Part shown: piece by piece, positions 36,817 to 45,511 of the stretch | How the letters are laid out: each line of letters begins with the position of its first letter | Numbering within the stretch: the first letter of the stretch is position 1 | DNA from: Spirochaetota bacterium | Lineage (GTDB): Bacteria; Spirochaetota; Brevinematia; DTOW01 | DNA length: 64,000 nucleotides | Direction of reading: 5' to 3' | Assembly: GCA_025061835.1 (NCBI GenBank) | Contig: JANXAC010000005.1 | Span: 47,387-111,386 of the forward strand | Made by a program: the position numbers and the translations under genes | The notes under the pieces: generated by a model | The model's input: the letters and a program-made list of their open reading frames with translations, nothing else | The model's database searches: none | What the model was told of the DNA's origin: nothing

Positions 36817-36842
36817 AAGAGGGGGAGTATCTCTCCCTTCTT
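36817..36842 (+). terminator. Hairpin after the surface operon
   Basis: GGGGGAG and CTCCCTT pair around a TATCT loop, giving a G/C-rich stem 13 nt after the last stop. The T-run is weak. The remaining space to the mrdA end (about 200 nt) shows nothing else recognisable. Confidence 0.45.
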
Positions 36843-37038
36843 GATCACAACCTAAAATTTTCCGATAGAATTATTTTGGTATTCAAAAAGAGGTGTTGCT
36901 TCAAAACTGATTATAGTTTGAATTTCTAGATAGAAGTAGGTAAAAGATTCCATTGTTAATGAGGATTGAAGAAATTTTGACGTCTTTTCTAGACTAGGAA
37001 CTTTGTATAAAGTGTTTCAGATTAGTTTTTATCCATTG

Positions 37039-38859
37039 TTACTGTTTAGTATAACCATATTTGTCAAAATATGTGTCAACTAATTTTGCAGCGATCGGAC
37101 CTGCATAAGCCGAACCTGAACCAACATTCTCTACTACAACTGCTACTACAACAACATCTTCAGGATTAACCGCATCAGTTGGACCATAACATACAAAAAC
37201 TGAATGTGGCTTGCCGTGAGGATTTTCAGCAGTTCCAGTCTTTCCTGCTATTGGATACTTAGTTATGTATTTCAGTCCCCTAGCAGTTCCTTCTTCAAAC
37301 ACTTGCTTCATGCCTTTCTTTATGGTATCAAACACATCTTTTGGTATTCTAGTTTCTTTTCTGATTATCTCTGGTTTTGTCTCTTTCACAACTTCTTTGC
37401 CATTAGGAGATAGTTCTTCCTTGACGATGAAAGGTTTGAAAGCTATTCCTTCATTGAATATAAAACTAGTCATAACGGCAAGTTGTAAGGGGGTGAATAG
37501 CCAATCTCCTTGGCCTATTGATAGATTAGCCATATCGCCTCCCATTATATCTCTGTTATACCTTCTTTTGTGGAATTCCATAGATGTTCTGAACCCTTTT
37601 TTTTCGTTTGGTAGGTCAATGAATGTCATCTCTCCCGTTCCAAACATACGTGCTGTTTCTATAAGATCTTCAGGTTCAATTGCTAATCCAATTTTGTAGA
37701 AATATACATCACATGATACTTCTATTGCTTTTACTATGTCCCTAACATAACCGTGGATTGCCCAGTCTTGGAAAACTCTTTTGCCTATTCTCAATGCTCC
37801 TTGACACATTTCACTTCTATTCGGATCCCATTTTTTACTCATTATTGCTGAAGCTGTGGTGACTAGTTTGAAAACCGAACCTGGTTGATATGTTCCCTGT
37901 ATAGCCCTGTTGAAAAGAGGAGTATTTTTTTCATCAGTTGAAAGGGATAGAAAATAGGAAAAATCACCAAGAGATAATCTATTTGGGTCATACGAGGGTG
38001 TAGATACTAGTGCTATTATCTCACCAGTGCTTGGCTTCATCATAACAAGACTTCCTCGGTAGTTCTTAAGTAGTTCATAGCCAAGTTTTTGTATTTCAAT
38101 ATCAATTGAAAGCATAATGGAATTCCCTTCAACCGGCAGTTCAGTTATTTCCATTCCAACTATATTGTTCTTTGCATCTATGTATCTTAATAGCTTGCCA
38201 TCTCGGCCTCTTAGTATTTTGTCATACACCTTTTCAACACCATCTTTTCCAATATAACTACCAGAGTGATATATCTCTCTGTCTTCTATTGATAGAGTCT
38301 TTATCTCTTGCTGATCTATAGGTCCAAGATATCCTAGTATATGTGCAGACTCGTAAGGGTAGTTGTAGTTTCTTTGGTAGAGTGTATCAACTACCACACC
38401 AGGTAGTTCTTCCTGCTTTTCAAGAATTTTTATTGCTTGTTCTTTGGTTATCTCGCTTATGAATATAGGACCATACAAATCCCACTTTCTGCGTTCTATG
38501 TTGGCTAGTATGAATTTAATATTCTTGTCTATTATACCTGAAAGTTTTGAGAATACTACTATCCTTCCATCTTCACTTTGAGGTAAATATTTTTGGATTA
38601 CGAATACACCTATTGTTTCTTCACTTGATGCTAAAACATTCATGTTCCTGTCATATATTGTTCCTCTTTGGGAGGATATTGGTATCTGCTGTGCCATGTT
38701 TATAAATGCTAATTTAACAAACTTGTCTCTGCTGAGTATCTGCATGTCAATGATTCTTATTATTACTATAGCAAGTATAAGAGTAATGAAACTTGAGAGG
38801 AATATAAGTCTAAATCTACTTACACCTATGTTGTTTTCTACCATCCTAAAGTCTATCAT
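37039..38859 (-). CDS. mrdA: Penicillin-binding protein 2
   Basis: Class B transpeptidase of the elongasome that cross-links lateral wall peptidoglycan. The 606-residue protein has an N-terminal membrane anchor (residues 17-40), the dimerisation/pedestal domain, and the transpeptidase motifs: SVFK (active-site Ser in YQPGSVFKLVT), SCD (the SxD form typical of PBP2, not SxN) and KTGTAENP. RodA, MreB and MreC are not in the window. Its ATG overlaps the purM stop by 4 nt and has GGAGAA upstream. Confidence 0.94.
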   Translation of the reverse strand: MIDFRMVENNIGVSRFRLIFLSSFITLILAIVIIRIIDMQILSRDKFVKLAFINMAQQIPISSQRGTIYDRNMNVLASSEETIGVFVIQKYLPQSEDGRIVVFSKLSGIIDKNIKFILANIERRKWDLYGPIFISEITKEQAIKILEKQEELPGVVVDTLYQRNYNYPYESAHILGYLGPIDQQEIKTLSIEDREIYHSGSYIGKDGVEKVYDKILRGRDGKLLRYIDAKNNIVGMEITELPVEGNSIMLSIDIEIQKLGYELLKNYRGSLVMMKPSTGEIIALVSTPSYDPNRLSLGDFSYFLSLSTDEKNTPLFNRAIQGTYQPGSVFKLVTTASAIMSKKWDPNRSEMCQGALRIGKRVFQDWAIHGYVRDIVKAIEVSCDVYFYKIGLAIEPEDLIETARMFGTGEMTFIDLPNEKKGFRTSMEFHKRRYNRDIMGGDMANLSIGQGDWLFTPLQLAVMTSFIFNEGIAFKPFIVKEELSPNGKEVVKETKPEIIRKETRIPKDVFDTIKKGMKQVFEEGTARGLKYITKYPIAGKTGTAENPHGKPHSVFVCYGPTDAVNPEDVVVVAVVVENVGSGSAYAGPIAAKLVDTYFDKYGYTKQ

Positions 38860-39839
38860 AGAACTTCTCCAACAACATAGACTTTGTATTCAATAGTCTT
38901 TGAAAGTTCATCAATAACCTCATCATCTTTATCGGTAATTATTATCATTCCTATTCCCATATTAAAAACTCTAAATGCTTCTTCTACACTAATCTTACCT
39001 TCTTTTATCATAAACTTCATAAACTCTGGAGTAGAGACTTTATCTTCGTGTATTTTAATTCTCCTGCCTTGAGTTACTCTTAAGGTATTATCAAAGATGC
39101 CTCCACCAGTTATATGCGATAGAGATTTTATCAACCCCCTACTTATAAGAGGATACAATATATTACAGTATATCCTAGTAGGTTCAAGAAGTAGGTCTAT
39201 GAGTGGTTTTTCAAATCCGTAGTTTTTAGTAGGATCGATATTGTTCTCTTTGAGTATCTTTCGTATCAGCGAATATCCATTACTGTGAAATCCGCTAGAC
39301 TCAAGTGCTATTAGTTTATCTCCTTCTTTTACATTTCTTGGTAGTATCATACTTTTTTCCGCAACACCTATCGCAGTTCCATTCAGATCAAAGTCACTGT
39401 CCATATACATTCCAGGCATCTCTGCAGTCTCACCACCGACAAGAGGCACATTTGCAATCTCACATCCCTTTATTATACTTCTTATGATTCTCGTATAGAT
39501 ATTTTCATCTAGTCTCCCGCAGGCAAAGTAATCCACAAAACCAATAGGTTTTGCACCAGTGCATATAACATCATCAACATTCATCGCAACAAGGTCTATA
39601 CCTAAATTGTCAATTTTATCGTATTCTTTGGCAAGTAGTATTTTGGTTCCGATCCCGTCTGTTGATATTGATATTACAGGACTCTGGTATTCGCTTAAGT
39701 CTATGTTGAGTAGTGCTCCAAAACCACCTACACCAGATATAACATTCTTGTTGTAAGTTCTTGATATCTCGCTCTTAAGTTGATCAATCAAAGAATTTGC
39801 TTTGTCTATGTCAACACCTGCATTTCTGTAGTTACTCAT
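38856..39839 (-). CDS. purM: Phosphoribosylformylglycinamidine cyclo-ligase
   Basis: AIR synthetase, the fifth step of purine biosynthesis: FGAM + ATP to 5-aminoimidazole ribotide. At 327 residues it is normal length. Motifs: YRNAGVDIDKA at the N-terminus, GVGGFGALL, STDGIGTK, the MNVDDVICTGAKP segment, GGETAEMPGMY and HITGGGIFDN. It is joined by ATGA overlaps to both the unknown membrane protein upstream and mrdA downstream, which is an uncommon grouping. Confidence 0.96.
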   Translation of the reverse strand: MSNYRNAGVDIDKANSLIDQLKSEISRTYNKNVISGVGGFGALLNIDLSEYQSPVISISTDGIGTKILLAKEYDKIDNLGIDLVAMNVDDVICTGAKPIGFVDYFACGRLDENIYTRIIRSIIKGCEIANVPLVGGETAEMPGMYMDSDFDLNGTAIGVAEKSMILPRNVKEGDKLIALESSGFHSNGYSLIRKILKENNIDPTKNYGFEKPLIDLLLEPTRIYCNILYPLISRGLIKSLSHITGGGIFDNTLRVTQGRRIKIHEDKVSTPEFMKFMIKEGKISVEEAFRVFNMGIGMIIITDKDDEVIDELSKTIEYKVYVVGEVL

Positions 39840-40765
39840 ATCAAACTTCCCTTAAAGTTTATGTAGAGTAGTATTCTTCTAACTAATACTATCATGATCA
39901 TCAATATAAAGATTGTCATAAAGATACTGTAGTTAAGGATTAGGTAGATTGATAGTAGGGCTAGAAAGAGTATTAAGACTACTTTGATTGGCTTTATGTT
40001 GAATACTTTAGATAGAAAGACTTTTATACTCCTTATCCAAGAATAGCGTTCAGTTTGTTCCAATAGCCAGTAGTAAGAGTTTAGAGTAAGTTTGTGAATA
40101 ATATTGACTGCGCCTTTATACGTGTTTATGCTTTTTATCCTCCAACCTCTTCTTGTGTGTGTTAGTAAGTAGTAGTTCCTGCTGTCATCTAATTTTAACT
40201 CAAAAGATAACTCAACTTTGTGAGGGAATACATACCTGCTGAACTTCACAATCTCCAGTGCTAGATACTTGAATTCGCTGTGTATTACATCCTGAAGAGT
40301 AGAATAAAGAGACTCTACTTGAGTTTCTGAAGGTAGGATTCCTATCTTTCTCAGTATCAAAAACGCTAGTATCTTCAAACTGTATCTCTTATTTCTGTAA
40401 TTTATCCTTACATTATCTCTCCTGATGTCAATACAATAATCATATGCCAAAGATGAAGGTGCTATGTTTCGCCTTGAAGACAAAGATTGATAACTTTCTG
40501 AAGATAAATACACTTTACCAGATAGTATGTTGTCGTTTGACAATACTCTTATCTCCTTACCGTCTAGAACTAGAATGTTATTAATCTTCTTATACTCAAC
40601 ACCGTTTATATCAAAGAAGTTTTTGTTGGATGATATACAGTCTTCCATCACGAAAGACTTAAACTCTTCATTCTCTGATATGTGTAGTATGATTCTTGTT
40701 ATCCAGTGGTCGCGTTCCAAAATCGCAGTATATTCCCCGTTTTGTCTAATAATCTCTACTAACAT
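39836..40765 (-). CDS. Uncharacterised protein with C-terminal membrane hairpin
   Basis: A 309-residue protein with no recognised family. The first 240 residues are mixed alpha/beta and polar. Two closely spaced transmembrane segments follow (about 257-275 and 280-300), leaving a short basic tail, so the N-terminal domain probably faces the cytoplasm and is tail-anchored. It heads the operon with purM and mrdA, overlapping purM by ATGA. No Shine-Dalgarno is visible; a TTGATA-N18-CAGAAT ends 7 nt before the ATG and would make the message leaderless. Confidence 0.55.
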   Translation of the reverse strand: MLVEIIRQNGEYTAILERDHWITRIILHISENEEFKSFVMEDCISSNKNFFDINGVEYKKINNILVLDGKEIRVLSNDNILSGKVYLSSESYQSLSSRRNIAPSSLAYDYCIDIRRDNVRINYRNKRYSLKILAFLILRKIGILPSETQVESLYSTLQDVIHSEFKYLALEIVKFSRYVFPHKVELSFELKLDDSRNYYLLTHTRRGWRIKSINTYKGAVNIIHKLTLNSYYWLLEQTERYSWIRSIKVFLSKVFNIKPIKVVLILFLALLSIYLILNYSIFMTIFILMIMIVLVRRILLYINFKGSLI

Positions 40766-40814
40766 ACAGAAGATTCTGAACGATTTTTCTAAGACCTATC
40801 AATTGAGGAAATAT

Positions 40815-41444
40815 CTAGACAAATTTTATGATACTCAGTATCTTACCGACAATAACAGCATTACTGCCACCAATTGGTATCACACCTCGTTTTGCTTGTA
40901 TGACAAAGAAATCTTCTATCTTTGTTACTCTACCAATCACTATCTTGTTGTCGTAAATAGAGACTACTTTATCATTTTCGTTGATACTGGTTTCTTTTTG
41001 AATTACTATAATGTCATTATTTGACATATCAAAACCTAGATAGTTCTCTACATTTGTTCCATTATGTATCTTGAGTAAGAATGTTTTTTCTTCAGATATG
41101 TCATCTCTTGGAAAAATATTGGTAGATAGAGATATTGTTCTTTCAAGATCTCCTAGTTTAAAGTTTTTCTTAAATTTATCAACTTTTCTGTATATTTTCA
41201 AAGATACAGTTTTACATAAACTCACTCCAGTCTTATCTGTTAAGACTATACCTCTAGGAATATTCTTCCTTATCTCAATGTAGCCTTTTCGTTTGAGTTG
41301 ATTTAGTCTTTGAGATACACTTTTTATGCTAATCCTTTGATTTTTAGCAATTTCATGGTATGTGGGTGGATAGGAATGCTTCTTTATGTATTCAATTATG
41401 AACTCAAGAGTTCTTGATTGTTTTGGTGATAGGTCGTCCCACAT
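40815..41444 (-). CDS. LexA-like regulator lacking the protease dyad
   Basis: A 209-residue protein with LexA architecture. Residues 1-70 are the winged-helix domain: LSPKQSRTLEFIIEYIKKHS, PPTYHEIA, KSVSQRLNQLKRKGYI and a PRGIVL end, close to LexA. The C-terminal half follows the LexA peptidase fold (FLLKIH, NDIIVIQK, DKVVSIYDNKIVIGRV), but the GDSM serine loop is NGTNV and the ALVDGEVTVK lysine position is Gly in IYDNKIVIG. I see no Ala-Gly cleavage site in the linker. It is probably a non-cleavable repressor or a ligand sensor. No Shine-Dalgarno precedes the ATG. Confidence 0.75.
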   Translation of the reverse strand: MWDDLSPKQSRTLEFIIEYIKKHSYPPTYHEIAKNQRISIKSVSQRLNQLKRKGYIEIRKNIPRGIVLTDKTGVSLCKTVSLKIYRKVDKFKKNFKLGDLERTISLSTNIFPRDDISEEKTFLLKIHNGTNVENYLGFDMSNNDIIVIQKETSINENDKVVSIYDNKIVIGRVTKIEDFFVIQAKRGVIPIGGSNAVIVGKILSIIKFV

Positions 41445-41497
41445 ACATTATTTAATTTTAAACAACCTTATATTGATTTTACATCTAGCGTGATCTA

Positions 41498-41618
41498 AAG
41501 TTTGTAGGAGAACTTGGTAAAAATTGATGTGAAATAACCTGCTTTTGCTTTGTGGGCAGAAGGAGGAAAATATGACAAACAGAAAAACTATAAATCACTT
41601 TATCAAAAACTTTTTTAG
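41498..41618 (+). repeat. MITE-like dispersed repeat, copy 2
   Basis: Same orientation and order of blocks as 7299-7426. Left end AAGTTTGTAGGAG, TAAAAATTGATGTGAAAT, the AGGAGGAAAATATGACAAA middle and the right-end TATAAATCACTTTATCAAAA. After the internal ATG, a 20-codon frame runs in copy 2 but is shifted relative to copy 1, so coding is not conserved. It lies between the LexA-like gene and the end of the FtsX-type permease gene. Confidence 0.6.
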
Positions 41619-41666
41619 AAAATCAGTTATATGATTTATGGGATGATAGGAGTTAGTGGTTTTTCA

Positions 41667-42935
41667 TCATACACTTTTGACTAGGAACCTGAATGAAATG
41701 AAGACTGATGAAATCACGGACAGAACTACACTTATAAGAACAGGTATCATTATATCATTAGTAGTTATGTAGAAGAACTCCTTTCTTATGAAGGACTTGA
41801 GTATATCGTATTGGTCTATCAACATTGAAGCGTAGTTTATGAAAACACTTTGTGAGATAAGGCTTGACACAACTGAAAACACGAAAACTATCGTTGTTAT
41901 AAGTGTTAATATTGCGATGGATATATATAACTTATTTGCACCTAATAACCTTAGGAGAGATAGAAAATCTACCTTTGTTGCAACGAACAGCATAATTGAT
42001 ATAAATACTGAAACAACAGCAAATATACCAACAAGTATTATGAGACCAAGTATTATGTATGATATGAAAGACTTTATACTTTCAACAAAGACAGTTTTGT
42101 CTGTTGAGGTTTCAACGACAAAACCCATTCTCCTTATTTGAGATATTACATCGTTGACAAACTCATGAGACTTAACTTCTACATACAGCATAGAGTATGA
42201 TGGTATATGGTTAGGAACTATCTGTTTCGTGAGGTATGTTGCAGCACTGATCGGCATACATATACTTAATGGTGGTATATTATCGCTTATACCTACAATA
42301 ATACCCTCATTTTCAATGTATTTCTGTAATGTTTTGAAGCTTGACCTACCTGCATAGAATGTGAAAGTAAGTCCCTTCAACATATTCTCACTTACTGTAG
42401 GAGTTCCTTGACCTCTTGCAAAAGCAAGGTTATAGCCTTCTATTACTCCCTTAGGAACGACGAATGGTATTCGCTTCTCACCTTCCGTGTATTTGAAGGA
42501 TAACCCTTTGAATATGTCTCTTTTTACTAGTTCAGCATCTACGCCGTAGGTTACCATATCCGACCTACCAACTATACCAAAAATTCTAAGTATAACACTA
42601 CTTGGGAATGGTACTTCCATTATCCTGTATACCTTCTTGACTCCTTTGATCCTTGATATTCTTATGTAATCTTTTTGGAGTATCTGTGCTCCCTTTACAT
42701 TGCCTGCGAATATGGTTTTAGGTATTATCTTTGGTGTTACTTTTATAGTATCTGGTGGTAATTTTGAACCTATACTTTCTTCAACAGTTTTGTTTATAGC
42801 GTTTCTAACCCCTAAGACGATTACAACGAAAGAAGAGAAAATAAATATTGAGATTGAAAGGAAAACTAGATAGATCTTTCCTTTCTGAAGCAGCAACTTG
42901 AGAGTATTTAAGAAGTTCAATGTTCTCCAAATCAT
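41667..42935 (-). CDS. FtsX/MacB-like ABC transporter permease
   Basis: A 422-residue membrane protein with the FtsX-like plan: one N-terminal transmembrane segment (about 22-43), a large periplasmic domain of about 220 residues, then three C-terminal segments (SYIILGLIILVGIF, LYISIAILTLITTIVF, IPVLISVVLSVISSVF) with the LLRLLGANK motif of the FtsX domain. Such permeases pair with an ATPase in lipoprotein export or mechanotransmission, but no ATPase is adjacent. ATG 42935 overlaps the murA stop by 4 nt (ATGA) and is preferred over the TTG at 42959. Confidence 0.78.
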   Translation of the reverse strand: MIWRTLNFLNTLKLLLQKGKIYLVFLSISIFIFSSFVVIVLGVRNAINKTVEESIGSKLPPDTIKVTPKIIPKTIFAGNVKGAQILQKDYIRISRIKGVKKVYRIMEVPFPSSVILRIFGIVGRSDMVTYGVDAELVKRDIFKGLSFKYTEGEKRIPFVVPKGVIEGYNLAFARGQGTPTVSENMLKGLTFTFYAGRSSFKTLQKYIENEGIIVGISDNIPPLSICMPISAATYLTKQIVPNHIPSYSMLYVEVKSHEFVNDVISQIRRMGFVVETSTDKTVFVESIKSFISYIILGLIILVGIFAVVSVFISIMLFVATKVDFLSLLRLLGANKLYISIAILTLITTIVFVFSVVSSLISQSVFINYASMLIDQYDILKSFIRKEFFYITTNDIMIPVLISVVLSVISSVFISFRFLVKSV

Positions 42936-44206
42936 ATAAGATCTGTTTTTTCCCTCCAAACTTTAGCACCTAGTTTGGTAAGTTTATCTTCTATTTTTTC
43001 GTATCCTCTATCAACATGGTATAGTCTAAGCAATTCTCCTGTTCCTTCAGCCCCTAGAAGTGCTACTATCAGTCCTGCTCCTCCTCTTAAGTCTGAAGCC
43101 ATAACGGTTGCAGAGTAAAGTTTAGGAACACCTCTTATTATTGCAGAAGCATTTTCTATAGTGATGTCTGCTCCCATTCTATTCATCTCCGCAGCGTGAG
43201 CAAATCTATTTTGAAAAACTCTCTCCGTTATCACACTAATACCTTTTGCTTTTGTCAAAACCGCCATAAGTGGTGCTTGTAGGTCTGTTGGAAACATTGG
43301 GTAGGGTAAAGTAATAACATTCACAGGTTCGTAACTTTCAGAACCTTTTACTAATATACTACTTTCTGATAGAACCTCAATCTTTGCTCCCATCTGTTTG
43401 AAAGTATTTATAGGTTCTGTTAAGTGATTGTGATTGGTATTATTCAAAACCACTTCTCCATTTGTCATCATAGTTGCTAGTATGTATGTTCCAGCCTCAA
43501 TCCTATCGGGAATTACTTCATACTCACAACCTTTTAACTTATCAACACCTTCAACTACTATCGTATTCGTTCCGTGTCCTTTGATTTTTGCGCCACACTT
43601 TATGAGAAAGTTACATAGATCAACTACTTCAGGTTCCATTGCTGCATTATCAATAACAGTCGTGCCTCTTGCTAGAGTCGCTGCCATAATGACATTCTCA
43701 GTTGCAACAACGCTTGTCCCGTTAATCCCCATCATATTTACAAAGCCACCTGTAAGTCCTTCAGTCTCCGCTACAATATAACCATGCTCAACTTTAACGC
43801 CAGCACCTAGTATTCTCATCCCCTTAATATGTAAATCTACAGGTCTAGGACCTATTGCACAACCTCCTGGAAATGAAACTCTGGCTCTTTTCCTTTTGGC
43901 AAGAAGTGGTCCTAAAACCGCTATAGATGCTCTTATTTTCTTAACAATCTCATACGGTGCTTCGTAGGGCTCCTCGGTTTTAGTTTTTATAACCATCCTT
44001 CCGTTTGAGAAACTAACTTCTTTACCAAGCTTCTCCAGAAGATCCTTCATTACCCTTACATCAACAAGGTCGGGAACATTGTGAATAACAATATCATCTT
44101 CTACCAATATTGAAGCCGACATTATAGGTAGAACGGCGTTCTTGGAACCGCTTATATCAACCTCACCGAACAGTCTGTGTCCTCCCTCAACTACTAATTT
44201 ATACAT
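42932..44206 (-). CDS. murA: UDP-GlcNAc 1-carboxyvinyltransferase MurA
   Basis: First committed step of peptidoglycan synthesis: transfers enolpyruvate from PEP to UDP-GlcNAc in the cytoplasm. The 424-residue protein has GSKNAVLP near residue 20, the loop GGCAIGPRPVDLH with catalytic Cys116 (present, so fosfomycin could alkylate it), and the C-terminal DLRGGAGL motif. It begins 2 nt after the L31 gene and overlaps the FtsX-type permease by ATGA. Confidence 0.96.
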   Translation of the reverse strand: MYKLVVEGGHRLFGEVDISGSKNAVLPIMSASILVEDDIVIHNVPDLVDVRVMKDLLEKLGKEVSFSNGRMVIKTKTEEPYEAPYEIVKKIRASIAVLGPLLAKRKRARVSFPGGCAIGPRPVDLHIKGMRILGAGVKVEHGYIVAETEGLTGGFVNMMGINGTSVVATENVIMAATLARGTTVIDNAAMEPEVVDLCNFLIKCGAKIKGHGTNTIVVEGVDKLKGCEYEVIPDRIEAGTYILATMMTNGEVVLNNTNHNHLTEPINTFKQMGAKIEVLSESSILVKGSESYEPVNVITLPYPMFPTDLQAPLMAVLTKAKGISVITERVFQNRFAHAAEMNRMGADITIENASAIIRGVPKLYSATVMASDLRGGAGLIVALLGAEGTGELLRLYHVDRGYEKIEDKLTKLGAKVWREKTDLI

Positions 44207-44208
44207 AT

Positions 44209-44409
44209 TTATCTAACTTTATACTTCTTCTTGAACCTGTCTACCCTACCGCCCGTATCTACTATTTTTTTCTTACCAGTGTAAAAGGGATGACAATTTG
44301 AACATACTTCAATGTGTTCTTCTTCAAAAACAGATAATATTTCAATGGTATTACCACATCCACACTTGACTTTTGAGACTTTTAGAGCAGGATGAATGTT
44401 TTTCTTCAT
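44209..44409 (-). CDS. rpmE: Ribosomal protein L31 (zinc form)
   Basis: A 66-residue L31 with the zinc-binding cysteines 16, 18, 36 and 39 (CGC ... CSNC). It is of the C+ type, which stores zinc and bridges the subunits. The sequence starts [16 protein letters not shown] as expected. A GGAG lies 8 nt upstream. It is the first gene of rpmE-murA-permease. Confidence 0.95.
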   Translation of the reverse strand: MKKNIHPALKVSKVKCGCGNTIEILSVFEEEHIEVCSNCHPFYTGKKKIVDTGGRVDRFKKKYKVR

Positions 44410-44434
44410 TTTTTATCTCCAAAAACTAGGATTT

Positions 44435-44464
44435 ATTATATTATCTCTTAAAACTCTCTTTCAA
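44435..44464 (-). promoter_or_regulatory. Promoter of rpmE-murA-permease operon
   Basis: Minus strand TTGAAA (44464-44459), 18-nt spacer, perfect TATAAT (44440-44435), about 25 nt before the rpmE ATG. Confidence 0.65.
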
Positions 44465-44551
44465 GATATATAATTTCTGAACGTCTTCCGAGTTTTCTTG
44501 ATAGTAAAGGTCTGGAAGTTAAAAATTTTATCTAGTGTTTGAGTAAGTAGA

Positions 44552-45508
44552 ATGACGTATTTTCAGTTTGTCAAAAATCGCTTTTTCTCAAATAGGCTGG
44601 GTGTTGTAGGATTGAGTATTGTTGTAGTTTTAATTCTCATAGCGGTTTTTTCTCCTCTGATGGCAAATGATAAGCCAATATTCTGTGTAATTGATGGGAA
44701 GGTGTTTTTTCCTATTTTCATTGGTAGGACTGATGAAATTGACTTTTCAAAGGCTACTATAAAGATTATGCCTCCTATTCCTCATAATCCTTACACTATA
44801 AACTTGAGTAAAAAACTTCAACCGCCATCTTTAGAGCATCCTCTTGGAACGGATGACCTTGGAAGAGATGTATTGTCTAGGATAGTTTATGGAACTACAG
44901 TTTCAATATCTGTTGGGGTTGTTGCGGTTGGGACTGCCTTTATTATTGGGACTACTCTTGGACTACTTGCGGGATATTATAGGGGTATAGTTGATATGAT
45001 AATAATGAGAGTGATAGAAGTTTTCATGACCTTTCCAACGTTATTCCTTATACTCACTATCCTTGCTTTCCTACCACCGAACATATATAACATAATGTTT
45101 GTGATAGGTATCACAGGATGGACAGGAGTTGCTAGGCTTGTCAGGGGGGAGACTTTAAGAGTTGTGAATATGGATTTTGTCAGAATATCAAAAATAACAG
45201 GTGTTAGCGATGTTTATATTCTTTTTAGACACATTCTACCAAACGCCATAAATCCTGCGCTTGTGTCTTTGGTTTTTGGAATTGCTGGTGCTGTTTTGGT
45301 TGAGTCTTCTTTGAGTTTTCTTGGGCTTGGTGTTCAGCCACCTACACCGAGTTGGGGAAACATATTGCTTCAAGGTAATCAATACATTGACTATGCATGG
45401 TGGCTTGCCGTTTTTCCGGGTATCGCTATATTCATAACCGTTACGTCTCTCAATCTTCTTGGTGAGGCATTGAGAGATGCTATGGATCCGAGAGTGTATA
45501 TGGAGTAG
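44552..45508 (+). CDS. OppC/DppC-type ABC transporter permease
   Basis: A 318-residue inner-membrane permease of the binding-protein-dependent peptide/nickel family. It has an N-terminal transmembrane segment, a soluble loop of about 75 residues (including PPSLEHPLGTDDLGRDVLSRIVYG, a family hallmark, in segments), then five more segments with the EAA-type loop around GETLRVVNMDFVRIS, and the ending EALRDAMDPR. OppB, OppD, OppF and the binding protein are not adjacent, so the rest of the transporter is elsewhere or lost. No Shine-Dalgarno is visible. murD follows after 3 nt. Confidence 0.88.
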   Translation: MTYFQFVKNRFFSNRLGVVGLSIVVVLILIAVFSPLMANDKPIFCVIDGKVFFPIFIGRTDEIDFSKATIKIMPPIPHNPYTINLSKKLQPPSLEHPLGTDDLGRDVLSRIVYGTTVSISVGVVAVGTAFIIGTTLGLLAGYYRGIVDMIIMRVIEVFMTFPTLFLILTILAFLPPNIYNIMFVIGITGWTGVARLVRGETLRVVNMDFVRISKITGVSDVYILFRHILPNAINPALVSLVFGIAGAVLVESSLSFLGLGVQPPTPSWGNILLQGNQYIDYAWWLAVFPGIAIFITVTSLNLLGEALRDAMDPRVYME

Positions 45509-45511
45509 AGT

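Noticed and set aside
41498..41618. Small coding gene inside the repeat (RBS plus ATG)
   Set aside because: The frame after the ATG is shifted between the two copies, so coding is not conserved.
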